From Blastomussa wellsi (taxonomy: Eukaryota > Cnidaria > Anthozoa > Scleractinia > Plerogyridae), in assembly GCA_947652115.1 (NCBI GenBank), contig OX393566.1:22407112-22471111 (forward strand): DNA of 64,000 nucleotides, written 5' to 3'. Below the pieces are notes generated by a model, which saw nothing but the letters and a program-made list of their open reading frames with translations, made no database searches and was not told the origin of the DNA. Position numbers and translations under genes: made by a program. Shown one piece after another: positions 1 to 11,154 of the stretch (position 1 is the first letter of the stretch; each line of letters begins with the position of its first letter).

Positions 1-520
1 TTGGTGATATAAAGTGTAATTATAACAAAAAAAGGAGCTTGTATGCAAACAAGATTAGTTGTTGTCTTTTTTTCATCAGTTCATTTAAACCTGCACAAAG
101 TGCCCCGTACATACGCCTGAAATGGCCTTCGTGGTAGCTCTGCCAACCAATCTTTTTCATGGACAGAGATGTTGATTCACTTGAGCAAATTAATTAAGAG
201 CAATTCGTGTGCTGTCACAGTTTATATTATCCACTTCCCCCCTTCCCTAATTCAATGCTAATTCGTTGTCTTCTTAGAGCAAAGCCGAGTTAATTGCAAA
301 ACTCATGAAACAACATTGAGCAGGGGAGGGGTATGAAATAATTTGTACGTGCTTGTACGTGACACTGTAAAAAACTTTGCGATGCTTATTTCTCTCAACT
401 TGTTTCGTCTACGTTTGTTTAATATTTCCAATCAAAACTCATCCTAGCGACGGGCCTTTAGTTGTTAGCAACAGAAGTGGAAGAATGAGTACGCACGACT
501 TGCAATGTTTTTCTGTTTAT
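1..520. other. Non-coding stretch
   Basis: I see no convincing exon here. The sequence is AT-rich. Near 518-523 the minus strand carries AATAAA, which could be the poly(A) signal of the possible terminal exon next to it. Confidence 0.5.
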
Positions 521-523
521 TTT

Positions 524-721
524 TCATTTTAGGTTGATTAGCTCCATAGCCACCTCGCCTCGCTGTTCCTCCACTTGAATAGGAGACGCGACTGCTGTGA
601 CGCGTGAGTAGGAGGGTGGTTTGAATATAGCCTTCCTCTTACTCAGTATACTATCGTAAGACTCTACATGACGGAACCCCGTGTTCATCTCAAAAGGCTC
701 TGAACGTTTCCCATGTTTCAT
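524..721 (-). CDS. Possible 3'-terminal exon, unknown protein
   Basis: The minus-strand frame is open for about 65 codons from an ATG at 721, and further upstream without an ATG to about 760. The composition is protein-like: mixed charge, few cysteines, with segments such as MNTGFRHVESYDSILSKRK. An AATAAA follows within a few bases of the stop, as expected for a last exon. I recognise no domain, and I found no clear acceptor or upstream exon inside the window. It could be a chance frame or a fragment of a repeat. Confidence 0.25.
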   Translation of the reverse strand: MKHGKRSEPFEMNTGFRHVESYDSILSKRKAIFKPPSYSRVTAVASPIQVEEQRGEVAMELINLK

Positions 722-1321
722 GATGATATAGGGGAATCTTTGATTCCAATTTTTGTGCCATTAGCATAAGCGCTTTATTTCTGATGAATCTACAACAATA
801 CCACAGTGACTTCTGAATATCGAACTGACTGCGATTACCTTTCGCTTTAAACTTGGGCCCGACGTATTCCACGTTATTTTCCTTTTTGTGGCGCAAGTTT
901 GAAAACTCAATGTTTTACAAAGGGCTCATTAGCGCTTTTGTCCCCAGAAATTTCGCAGATTGACTATCTCCTTCACTAAATTTTTCAGATTATCAATTAA
1001 TTATAAGTTTCAAAAGCTCTTTTTGAAGTGCTAAAAAACACATCTAGGTCAATTCAATTCGCATATAGGATGATACCTTCTGCGCCAAGTCGAATGCTAA
1101 TGAGGCAAAATAAAAACAATGACGTCAGCAATGATCGACCGTCATTACCCTATGTAAGCATTTTGTTTGCAGTAACCTAAGAGATGAATCAAACGATGAA
1201 AAATTGTACTCCTTGTACTTTAACATTGTTAATTAACAAGGGTGTGAACAGATAGCACTTTTAACATCGAGTTCACAATCAAACAGCATCGATTTCATTC
1301 TGCAGATATCCTTACCACAAG

Positions 1322-2802
1322 ATGTCTTTCAAAAGTGTGCTACTTATTGCAGCAATACTTGGAGCACCCAATGTGAAGGGCTACAAATTATGTGAAAATG
1401 CATATCTCCACAAGTGCCACGAGGATCTCGCTGCATCGAATCCTGACATGCAATTTTACTGCGTTGTTTCTCAGGTGCGTAAAACACCTAACAAGTACGC
1501 AGTGACAGAAACTAGAGCAATATCGACAAACTAAATAAACGGAAGGCGAACAATTTCAATCCCATAACCAACACCAAATTAAACATGACAGAAATCGACA
1601 TTTTTCCCTTCGTTCGCACGAAGTTAAGAAATGAAAGTCGACCGATACTATAAATATATATTACCCTTAGTTATAACCCTTCAACTTACCAGTTATTACC
1701 CTTCAACTTAATCTGTTCTCGAGACTCATTGTTTGTGGTTTCTGTCTTTAAGGTCAGAACACACGAGGTGAAAAGTCGCTGCGACATGCCGCCTTGTGTG
1801 TACGTTCCATTTCGGGCGAAAATGTTGTCAAATCAGTATGAATTTCTGCGACAAGTCGCAGCAAAAAAAGAGCGAAAACTTCGTAGTCGTATCGTGCGTA
1901 CACGAGGCGACAGAATCGCAGCTACCTGTCACACCGATTTGTCGCCATCCTTTTTTTTTTTCATTGTATATGATTTTTTTAATGGAAAATGTTTATAAAT
2001 TCTGCATCTAAAAGTGAAAAATTTGTATTCTTATTCAATCTAATTAATGAATGTCCAACAGTAGCAATTGAGTAGATACGATTTATTTGCGAATGCAGCC
2101 ATAACACTACTGATGACCTGAAAATAAAATTTCAGGCTTTGAACGTTCAAAGCCTGAAATTTTCTTTTCAGGTCTTTGTTCCAGTAGTGTGTTATGACTG
2201 CATTCGCATATAAACTGTATTATTCAATCTAGTTTTAAATTTAGGCAATGCTTGCCCGTATTCAAATTTGGGTTACCAAAGCAAGACAATCTCATAGAGC
2301 GAGCTCTGCTTGAATTTTCAGTGATCTGTCCGAATGATGGCTAGGGGAAAACGGTAGAATAACACCGACAATTGGTCCAGTATAGCTTAATAACTTGAAA
2401 CATCTAAATTGCATTATGCCTGCCCATGATGCCTTATTTTTAAGCTTTGTATGAAAAGAAATACTTTGATTGTTAGGTAGTTCAGTTATACTGACGGTAA
2501 CTCGTTAAATTGACTAAGCCTACCATCATTTTAGCAATTGGCGGACTGTTTGAGCTCTTCAAGTCAATGCAAAGGAGCATTCATCGACTCTGAGCGATTC
2601 GTTATTCTTCAAATAATGATTTTGGACAAGACACTGGGCTTGTGTCCTCAATATGACTTGGAAGCCTTAAAAGAAGTCGTGCGCGGTAAGTATCATTATT
2701 GAACCTTGCTTTGCAGAAATATTTATCAAATATTTACAACTTGTTTTCTCATCAGTTAATGCTAATTTCACACGTTGCTCGGTTGGGGATGGTTTTCACT
2801 AA
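1322..2802 (+). CDS. Small secreted cysteine-containing protein (3 exons)
   Basis: Coding exons are 1322-1474, 2535-2685 and 2756-2802, giving 116 aa. Exon 1 begins at an ATG followed by a hydrophobic signal peptide (residues 1 to about 20, MSFKSVLLIAAILGAPNVKG) and ends at CAG/GTGCGT. Exon 2 follows a TTTTAG acceptor in phase 0 and ends at GCGCG/GTAAGT. Exon 3 follows a pyrimidine-rich TTTTCTCATCAG acceptor, encodes 16 residues and stops with TAA. The joined frame is open throughout. Seven cysteines remain after the signal peptide. The first four are spaced C-x7-C-x14-C-x8-C, matching the exon at 8471-8736, so the two are paralogues. It is probably secreted. I do not recognise a named family, and the function is unknown. 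There is no clear TATA box. Confidence 0.72.
2090..2207. repeat. Near-perfect palindrome (foldback element)
   Basis: The left arm (GAATGCAGCCATAACACTACT...) is answered by its reverse complement, which ends in ...GACTGCATTCG. The centre is near 2148, at GAACGTTC. It lies in intron 1 of the small secreted protein gene. It looks like a short MITE-type foldback; no coding sequence. Confidence 0.75.
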
Positions 2803-2957
2803 CTACTGACATATTATTAGGCAGCCAAAATAAGCACAAAACGCCTGACTCTTATGCTGTTCTTCCCTGGCATAACATAAGCATACAGACGCACAAGGAA
2901 AAATGTTCCTCTTTCTCTTGGATTTACGATTGTACCGTTTATGCTAATTATACAGTA

Positions 2958-3440
2958 ACTATATTACTATAATAATAACTTTATTTAACGAGGGGAGAAC
3001 TTGACAGTCCTAGACTGAGAAACCTTTGGCCGTCACCTAAGTTACAAGAAGGAAAGAAAAGTTACAATGAATAACAAAGTATGTATATATACACAGATAA
3101 TTACAATAATTTAAACATTTCTAACAATCATAATTACGATAATGAGAAATGACCTAGCTATGAACATGCAATAAAAGAATAACAGTGATGAATACGAGGA
3201 AATCAAAAGGGCCACTTCTCTTGTTGGGCTTCGGAACAGCTTCCCTTTTGTCCGAGTAAAGAAGAAAACCGTGTTTGGTAATGATATACAATTAGTCGAG
3301 CTAGTTTTGTTAACATCTTAAAGCCATAATACCAATCTGCAGCTGGCATGTGATATTCAGGATTACTTATGGATATGATACGTTTTCTAACATTATAGCT
3401 GACGAGAAGTATCGTCTGCACGATAAACTGTTAATGGGTG
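2958..3440 (-). mobile_element. Probable retroelement 3' end
   Basis: On the minus strand the segment ends GTTAAATAAAGTTATTATTA, that is AATAAAG followed by TTA repeats. This is the usual tail of non-LTR retroelements and matches the tails of clearer LINE fragments in this window. A minus frame of about 72 codons (3203-3421) lies inside but shows no domain I can name. Confidence 0.4.
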
Positions 3441-5020
3441 TTGGTAAGTACGCAATATTAATCATGGCTATTTTTAATAACCAGGGAATTCCTTATATTA
3501 ATTAAGGTATCAGTGTACCCCATATTTGATCATTTTTTTTTAATGTTTAATGAGATATATTTTGTAATCTTTCATTTTAAAAAAAATCTATGAAAAAAGA
3601 TTGATTCTAAGGAAAGTTATTAACGAAAAGCGTTTCTTGTCATTAATTATCTCTTATTGATGGCTGTCAACATGTTGTCACGAGAAGTAAATTTGCATTA
3701 AAAGATCGCGTGACAGACACGGTGTTGTGTGATTTTCACATGTTTGTGTTTGTTTTAAAATTGGTCGTTGACGTGCTGCTTAGAGTGTTTCACTTGAAAG
3801 CTTATGTTTATCTTTTCCATGTCGTCGAAGAAAAAACGCAAAAGTCCCTGTCCTTTTGCAAGTGCGAAGAAACCTTCAAAGAGGAAAAAGCTTTCGAATT
3901 CATTCGATAAGGATCGAGCCAATGTGTTAGCTGCTAGCGAGGTTCCTAATTTGAGTCTAATTTGAGCAGAGGTTGCTTGCTCTAGACGAGGAAGAACAAA
4001 GTCGATGGGAGAACGAGACCGTTAGTGCAAGCCGGTCGAAAATTGAAGACAAAGGCAAAGAGTGGTTACTTCTTTATCTGCACGCGTACGTCCCCTCTAG
4101 GGTTTCCTCAGTTTCCCTAGTTTACGCGAGCGCTTTTTCCTCCGCCACCGAAGCTCTTGGGGAACTGGAGTGGAAGCACATAGATCACAGACGGCACCTT
4201 CACCGATGTGTTTTAATTTTTAGATGGCTTCATAAAATCATCGATAATAATTTTAAGTTTAGATAAAATAATGCCATGGCACCATCATAATACCCGCCAG
4301 AGCAAGAATCTGTTTCCAAAACAAAACAGGCAAAGCAAAAAATTGCATACCAAGCAGCTCTCGATTTTAACCTTTCAAGTCCTGACATACATACAGAAAT
4401 TGGAATGCAGACTTAATTTTACTATATTTTATTTTTTCGTATTTTTTATGTTTAACCCATTGACTCCTGAAGATTTTTGAAAACAAAACGCGTTTTTTAG
4501 ACATTTTGAAAATGTTCTAGTTCTTTATAGGCTATATCTACTTCAAATCTCTCCAAAATGCATTTGCAAACTAAAAGGTATGCGCAGAAATCAAAATTTT
4601 TGGACGAGAATGTGTAGTATCTCACGGAAAGAATGTGACCCACCTCTTTAGGCTTCTCGATTTCTTTATTATTTTTTTCGGTTTTCCTTTCACCTTTTCT
4701 CTTATCTTTTTTGTACTTTTGTTGGCTTTACATTAAGGTGTGTTGCACTGCACACAGACAGGAGCTTATCCATATGTATGCATGAAAATCATCAACAAAA
4801 ACCAAACTGCAAGCTCCATTTGACCGGCTGAGACTGGAATATAACTAATATCAGCGTATTTCTCTTGAGCAAAAAAGAAATCACTGTCAAGTCTATCAAA
4901 AAATGTGATTTTCTCCTGTCCCGGCGCCTTAGTATTTTTTTTTTTATTTGAGTTTGATTCCCTGGTGAAAATAATTCGATTCTAAAGCATCTTCAAACTT
5001 AAGAAGACGACATGGCGTTA
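3441..5020. other. Mostly non-coding; short basic reading frames
   Basis: At 3819-3965 (+) a 48-codon frame encodes a lysine-rich peptide beginning MSSKKKRKSPCPF. It is followed in another frame by an open stretch at 3973-4266. This looks like a decayed gene or element carrying a frameshift. No family was recognised. The remainder is AT-rich with no supported features. Confidence 0.3.
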
Positions 5021-5023
5021 AAT

Positions 5024-5463
5024 GCAGGAATGGCTCCGGGACACTTAGATCTTTTTAGACTTTGATTTTTCGTCTAATAAAGAGAAAAAAAACAGAGTCA
5101 ATTATAAAAGCACAGAGGTGGAATCGATCCCGGGTAACCCAGAACCCGAGCTATTCCTACTAACCACTACACTACCGAGGCCGGGCTGCCAAACACCGAA
5201 AATTTTAAGATTTTATCGTGTTACCCTTACCATTCTTGAGAGCTAACCGCATAACCGCAGTGCTTAGTAGGCTAACCGGAATGCAAAAGTAGGCTAACCG
5301 GATTGCTCAATAGGCTAACCGCAATGCTCAGTAGGCTAACCGGATTGCTTAGTAGGCTAACCGCAGTGTTATAATAGGCTAACCAGGGTGATTTTGTAGT
5401 CTAATTTAGCTAACCAAACTCGTTCCCAGTGCATTCCGAGCACGGGGCCATTCCTGCAATTAA
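5024..5463. mobile_element. TIR-flanked element with tRNA-like core and tandem repeats
   Basis: The ends are inverted: GCAGGAATGGCTCC on the left, and GGGGCCATTCCTGC on the right. Inside, on the minus strand, 5112-5185 resembles a tRNA: an A-box-like GGTAGTGTAGTGGTTAG followed by a B-box-like GGGATCGATTCC. To its right lies a tandem repeat of about 24 bp. It is probably a non-autonomous element that carries a pol III type promoter. Confidence 0.55.
5245..5395. repeat. Tandem repeat, unit about 24 bp
   Basis: There are about six imperfect units built on AGTAGGCTAACCGGATTGCT, with alternating CCGCAGTG and CCGGATTG variants. They sit inside the TIR-flanked element. Confidence 0.8.
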
Positions 5464-7769
5464 GCGCTACTAAGAAGACGCACATAATGGCAGCAGTCCC
5501 TTAAAGTAGGTCTCGAAACAACATCGTTTCAGCCATATTATTATAGAGAATATGACAATTATAACAAGCTGTTTCGGAAAAAAAATTCGATTCTAAACTA
5601 GTCTTTAAAAGAAGAAAAATAATTTAGCCTTGCTTCCATGCCCGGTATTTGACTCCATATATTTTAATCCAGATTTTGAGATTAAGGTTACTGAACAGGT
5701 TTTCGGGTAAAATTTGTTCAAAATTGAGATTGTTAGTGTACAGAAACTGTGTGTATTTTACTTTCTTTTTCAAAAAACAGAAATCCAAGATCTTTTTCAT
5801 TCCGGAGTTATTGCGAATTTAATTTTTTTGCGTGACTCATTACGTTACACTTCAAAAGTGTCGAGCTGTCAACACTGGTAGAGGAAGCGCGGGAAAGTGC
5901 CGCTTTCCTCGCGTCGCTCACTTCTGTCCTTACAGTACAGTTTTGGTTTGAGTTATTGCATGAAGAGAGAAAAGAAAGCGGGAAAAAGGTCCTTGGGTTC
6001 CAAAGGCTGAACGATGGTACCGTCAAGAGTAACAAGGGATTTTTTTGTCAAAAGAAGAAAATGCTGGCGGAAAGCGACAAATTATTGTCCCAAACACCGA
6101 ACGAAACATTAAATATTGCTGCTAATTCAGATACTTTACCCGGCCTCGTAAGCAGCAAAAAGAAATAAAAACGTCAAAGAATTCCATTGAACCATGCGAA
6201 GAGTTGGATTCAGGAAAGGTGCATGGGTTCTAGGCGTTCTTTATCGGACGAATCTGATGAAATGTATCACGACGACAGCGACGAAAGGCACCCAAAGGTA
6301 AAGCAATCACAGCAAAGAAATATTTTATAGAAGCGTGTTACATACTGTAACTACATAGACCAAACTAATCGTTGAAGTGATGGCTGAGGTTTTACTGACG
6401 ACGAACTGAAGTCGTTAAGCTGAAATAAATGCAGACAAGATAGACAAATGAACCGAAGCGTATTTCTGAGTCTCGACATAACATACAAGCATAACGTTAA
6501 TCGAAATAAAGCAAAATACGAAAACTAACTACGCTCAGGAAATGAAAATACAGTTTGTTTACCTTGTCCAGTCGTTGGAAACGTGAAAAGGACAAAAACA
6601 ACACGCTAAACGAGCGATAAATCTACTCAGACTTGAACTAAACCACTACGCTAGCCATACACTCCACTCACGTGACCTAAAAACCGCGGGAATCTCGACC
6701 GCGCGCGGACTGGACTGGCTACAGTCACACATACCCTGCTTCGACCCGCATTTCGGCGAGCACGCTTTCCCGATAGGTGGTTTGCTCGCGACTTTCGTTC
6801 TCCTTTTTCGAAGCCCTTGTACTCTTTGATGATCTTTTTCCTCTTACGGGGCCGGAATTTTTTCCCCATCGCGGTTAGAACTCGCAAGAAATTATCACAT
6901 TAATTAAAACTCTACCTCGCAATCATCGGCAAATTATACTTTGATTTTGAAATAATATCTACCATGACGTTCCCGAGAGTTTCGCGAGATTGAACCTGAT
7001 CGATTGTTCTATCAAGGCGATAAACCGAAAGACCACTCCCCGTAGGAGTGCTATGTTTACGAAACTTTTTTTGTCGTATTTCTTTTCGTGAACTCTGTCA
7101 CCTGTGAGTGGCTAGTTTGCATATGAGAATTCATAAAAAAATAATGAAATTTTGCTCAATGATACATGAATCCCCATTCCCCAAAAGTGTGTCGGGCTTT
7201 AGCTTATTTGCTTTTCGTTTTGAAGATATAAGACCCTACGCTGTGTGAATCCGAAAAAAGCACGTGAACGAACTTTGAATTATTTGTTTTTTAAGCTGAT
7301 CTAACGATTCCCCGACACGCTTTTAAAGTCAAACATGTCCTGAATGACATGCATGTTTTATCAACTCTCAAAGTTTTGTATATAATTAGCGAACCTCTCA
7401 CCCGCTTTGAGTAATAGCACACTATTTTTATGTTAGTTCTATTCGCTGATAGAAAACTATTCGCTCATAGAAAACTCGGGCTCGTAGTCTACTGTATCTA
7501 AAGCTTTCTGGCAAAAATTCACAGGCTGGTGGCGCGGGAATTTTGAACAGACTATTAACCTAACTGAAACCACTGTCCTATACGGATGTCATGAAGACAT
7601 CGAAAATAAACAGGCACTAAATGTCACCCTTCTTATCGCAAAATACCACATCTTTGCGACGAGCGCATGTATTGGCAACTTGTGTTTTGACGGCTTTCTC
7701 CTACGCCTCCAAGACAAACTGAATATTTTGAGGAAAAGTCACTTTATCCGAAAACAATTAAAACCATTT
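5464..7769. other. No confirmed gene; exon-like fragments only
   Basis: Three weak signals are present. (1) A plus frame at 5956-6168. (2) A plus frame starting at ATG 6223 (MGSRRSLSDESDEMYHDDSDE...) that runs into a GTAAAG donor-like site near 6300. (3) A basic minus frame at 6651-6887. None could be joined into a gene, and no family was recognised. Confidence 0.3.
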
Positions 7770-7987
7770 TTAAATATATGGTGGAAATTAATCTAATGTA
7801 GTTTTTATTAGTTAGTTTAATTAGGTTATTATTAGCGCTTTTTTTACGTGTAATTTTTGTTCTAAAAACAAAAATGTAAAGTAAGTAGTGATTGTAAGTA
7901 ACTGTAAGTGTAAGTAGGTTTGTATTCATGTAAGTTTTAAAGTAGTGTTGTAATTGTTTGTAAATAAAATATGAAAAAAAAAAAAAG
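7770..7987 (+). mobile_element. Retroposed 3' end with poly(A) tail
   Basis: A T-rich, TAAG-rich 3' untranslated-like sequence ends with AATAAAATATG followed by a run of 13 A at about 7973-7985. This is the signature of a retroposed transcript or LINE end. No coding part is recognisable. Confidence 0.45.
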
Positions 7988-8194
7988 TTAAGTAATCTAC
8001 AATTATTATGGTTTAAGAAAATATATACTTTTCTCGGGTTTGCGTCAAACGTCTGATCGAAAAGCTGCGCCAAAGAATGATGGTCATTTGGGGTACATTG
8101 ATACCATAAAAGGAATTTCCTTGCTGTTTAGTCGAAGTCGAAAATTAACGACTTTTGGCTATTCAGTTCAATTCGCTCAAAGTAGTATCAATAG

Positions 8195-8385
8195 CAAAGT
8201 AATAGCAGTAGCAGTAGCAGTAGTAGTAATTAGTAGTAGCAACAGCAACAGCAGCAGTAGTAGCAGTAGCAGTAGTAGCAGTAGTAGCAGTAGCAGTAGT
8301 AACAGTAACAGTAGTAGCAGTAACAGTAATGAATAGTAGTAGTAGCCAGCAGTTGAAGCATCAGCAGCAGCAGCAGCAGCCGCAG
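8195..8385. repeat. AGT/AGC trinucleotide microsatellite
   Basis: Runs of AGT, AGC and AAC triplets, ending in a CAG stretch at about 8362-8379. The serine, tyrosine and cysteine homopolymer frames on both strands are produced by the repeat and are not genes. Confidence 0.9.
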
Positions 8386-8470
8386 TATATCATTTGAACG
8401 AAAAATGACTATCGAAGCGAGAGTAGCGGTACTCCGATCTAAATTCGACAATTCTAAATTCGACTTTCAG

Positions 8471-8736
8471 ATAAGGACGACTTTGAACCCTGTGCTGCCA
8501 GGATCCATCGTAAATGCACAATTGCACAGAATCAAGAATTACAAAATGGAGGAAAGCTCTGTAATGCCATTACGCGTTTCATCAAATGCTACGAAAATCC
8601 GGGAGAACCGTGCTCTGCCAAGATTTATCAAGATTTTATTAAACTTTTGCAGAGATATGCTCCTAGGATTCTAAAAATGTACAAAGAATCACCTAGCGTG
8701 ATGCCAGGTTGTGAAGCTTTGGATTACAACTTGTAA
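8471..8736 (+). CDS. Last exon of a secreted cysteine-rich protein
   Basis: A TTTCAG acceptor at 8465-8470 opens a frame that begins mid-codon (two bases of a split codon), then encodes KDDFEPCAARIHRKC... and stops at TAA 8734-8736. An AATAAA signal follows at 8778-8783. The first four cysteines are spaced C-x7-C-x14-C-x8-C, the same as in the gene at 1322-2802; after that the spacing differs. The exon needs an upstream phase-1 exon, presumably carrying the signal peptide. I could not find that exon, so the gene is either incomplete as read here or its first exon is lost. Function unknown. Confidence 0.6.
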
Positions 8737-8777
8737 ACTGTAACGCGGGTACAATAGAACAGCATTGTTAATTTAAG

Positions 8778-8783
8778 AATAAA
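8778..8783 (+). promoter_or_regulatory. Poly(A) signal AATAAA
   Basis: A canonical AATAAA 42 bases after the stop of the cysteine-rich last exon. It supports that exon as a real 3' end. Confidence 0.6.
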
Positions 8784-8944
8784 GAGGGGATGTTCGTTTG
8801 AGGATTACGTAAAGAGGAGTCAATTCATGTGCTAATAATACTTGATAAGTAAGACGTGAGAGGAGACAGACCAACTGGCTATTTACAAAACGAGGAGAAG
8901 CGCTGAATTCGGTACCACCGAAGAGAAATATTTCTTTAGTGACA

Positions 8945-9018
8945 GAAAGGGGAACTTGAACCCGGAACCTCCAAATTAAAAGTCCGGCGCCCTATCCAAA
9001 GCTAGGTCACGCTCTCCT
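8945..9018 (-). repeat. tRNA-Lys-like SINE head or pseudo-tRNA
   Basis: The minus strand reads as a tRNA-like unit. It has an A-box-like stretch, a loop ACTTTTAAT with a TTT anticodon position, and a B-box-like GGTTCCGGGTTCAAGTTCC. The acceptor ends do not pair well, so it is not called as a working tRNA gene. Confidence 0.45.
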
Positions 9019-10032
9019 TCTCGCATATACATAGTGTTGCAAACCTACAAAATTGCAAGGGAACATTGTGCTTCACATTATGGTTGAAAGAGGATATTTC
9101 ATTGGAAATATATTATCAGCAGTGTAGAGGCAAAGCCTTCCGGGAAAAAAAGATAGCATACCAAACTAAGGCAGTCAAAACGCAAACATGACTCTGTTTT
9201 AAGGCCGTGCGACCAAACGAGCATTTTATTTGCAACGTGGTGCTAAGCTATAGCTAATAGATTTAGGTGGTGTTAATAAGGGAATAAAAAGACTTTTTGA
9301 GGGAACATTCTTTATCTGTGCCTCCGCAGTGTCATACAATGCATTATTATCAATATACAAGGCCAAATAACATCCTGACAACTAACAAATTAAAAACGTT
9401 TTTTAAGAATACTTACTTCGCGCTGAAAATGTTATTACTGTAAAAGCCAGACCGATATGTTTTGAACAGGTGTAGAACTTTGGAGATATAGCTACGATGC
9501 CCCTGAAAATAATCGCCAATGAGTTAAGAACTCATGGATACATTACTTACATTTTTCAGTTGATCGTCGGTGTAAAATTCCCGCAGTACTTCAGCCGAGC
9601 TAATTTTGCTCGACCGTAGGAATCAAGTGATCGATGTTTCGCTTCTCGTAAAGACGACAAGAACTTGCTTTCTTTGTTTCTTCTTGATTTTGCTTTTGCT
9701 TCTAGCCTATCTCAAAGTCTAAATCCATATTTTGTGTCCGCATTTTAACAAGCAGACTGATTTTTCACTCTGAGAGCTATTCGCTTAGTGTGAAACTGAA
9801 CTTCAAAAGCTTGCAGTTCGCTCGTACGCACCTCGATGATTTTCCCACGTCAAAAGGTCTAAACGTAATCTGAATGGTTTAAATTCATCGCGTGAACCAA
9901 TCAGCTTCAGGACCGTAATGCATCATTTGCGGCCAGCACAGCGTGTGTTTTGACGGATTTCAATTTGGCGCGTATATTGATAATAATACGCTTTAATATA
10001 GCAATCACGTCGGCATTAGCATCGTCCATAGT
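9019..10032. other. Intergenic, nothing recognised
   Basis: No exon, repeat structure or RNA that I can support. Confidence 0.4.
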
Positions 10033-10371
10033 CTATCTGTTCAAAGTGACGAATTCCTCTTTTCCACGTCTAAAGCTATGGCCAGTTGCAAGAGCATTCA
10101 AACGGTCGGGAGATCGTTTGCGACGTCCAGGGCGAGGAAGGTGTGTGGGCCTGGGCTTTGGTTTTAAACCAAGAAACCACCAATCATTTGCCGTCGTCGC
10201 CATTTCAATGTTATCCTCGCCTATGTTGATGTCATCCTCGGTTTTACTGTCGATGGCTTCGCCCTCCTGGCAGCCATCCTGGTAGTCATCAGCCTTTTGT
10301 TGCTCTTCATTCCCTTTTACAGGCTTAACTTTGCTTTCCTTTTGCTCCGCTGCAGGTGCCTGGTCCGGCAT
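10033..10371 (-). CDS. Hypothetical charged protein, single open frame
   Basis: The minus frame runs 112 codons from ATG 10371 to a stop at 10033. The N-terminal half is acidic and glutamine-rich. The second half is basic, with a WWFLGLKPKPRP segment and an RPGRRKRSPDRL stretch. There is no signal peptide or membrane segment. A TTGTCTTAG just before the ATG could be an acceptor following a 5' untranslated exon. The opposite strand is also open, with a hydrophobic composition typical of an antisense shadow, which favours the minus strand. No family recognised. Confidence 0.4.
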   Translation of the reverse strand: MPDQAPAAEQKESKVKPVKGNEEQQKADDYQDGCQEGEAIDSKTEDDINIGEDNIEMATTANDWWFLGLKPKPRPTHLPRPGRRKRSPDRLNALATGHSFRRGKEEFVTLNR

Positions 10372-11071
10372 TCTAAGACAATTAAACTAAATCTTAACAT
10401 AATTTTAAGCTATATAATGAAGTTGGCGTCGGGAAAGGAACAACTGCGACATACTTAAAAATTGATATTTATAATAATACAAATTAAAGAAAGAAAATGT
10501 CAGTTGAAAGTTTCTCGAGTTTCACGCACAAAGCTGTAATTATACGGCTGTCAGCCCCCGAGAAGTCCTGAGTCCCCGACAAGATTCAAACCCATCCCTT
10601 ACATTTCCGTATCCACTGAAGCGAAGTCATTTTGTGTCTCCCTTTTTGACACGACGTCCTCTTTCACATTGATAGCAAACACCATCCATTAGCGAGTAAG
10701 AAGCCAAACAGAGGACCCAGGCTAAATGCCTTCGATTCATCGTTTTTTTTTTTTTACTCGTCACCCAGTGTCCTGAGTGGGTACGTAGTCATCTCTTGGA
10801 TGTTAGCAGTTTTAGCTTGCGCTGCCCAAATTCGATTAGCTGATATTGTGAAACTTCTTCGCAAGAATCATTAAGGTCTTTAAGTACTGGTTTGAGAACT
10901 GGTTGTTTAGATACATGAAAGATAACACGTCAATAGAATATCTCTAAATTATCTTTTGTGGTCATGCTCTTTGGAGGGCTCGATGTTTCACGATTTAAAA
11001 AAAAAAAGAAAAAAGGTGAAGATATTTGCATGAAATAGGTAAATCAAGATGTTTAACTTCGGAATTTAAAG

Positions 11072-11154
11072 ATGGATGTTCCCAAAGGATGTGCAGCGAA
11101 AGAAAACAATGTGAAGTTATCCCAAATCAAAGCCATCGTTCCTGGGGCAAAAAG
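11072..11154 (+). CDS. Candidate first coding exon, unknown gene
   Basis: The ATG at 11072 opens 27 codons (MDVPKGCAAKENNVKLSQIK...) and ends at AAAAG/GTAAGC, a strong donor, in phase 2. A separate open frame at about 11303-11602 encodes a lysine-rich stretch but is not phase-compatible through any acceptor I can see. If real, this gene would be divergent from the minus frame at 10371. Confidence 0.25.

Noticed and set aside
8040..8451. Serine-rich plus frame and Cys/Tyr-rich minus frame
   Set aside because: Both are produced by the AGT/AGC trinucleotide repeat.
8945..9018. A functional tRNA-Lys gene
   Set aside because: The anticodon-like TTT is present but the acceptor arms do not pair.
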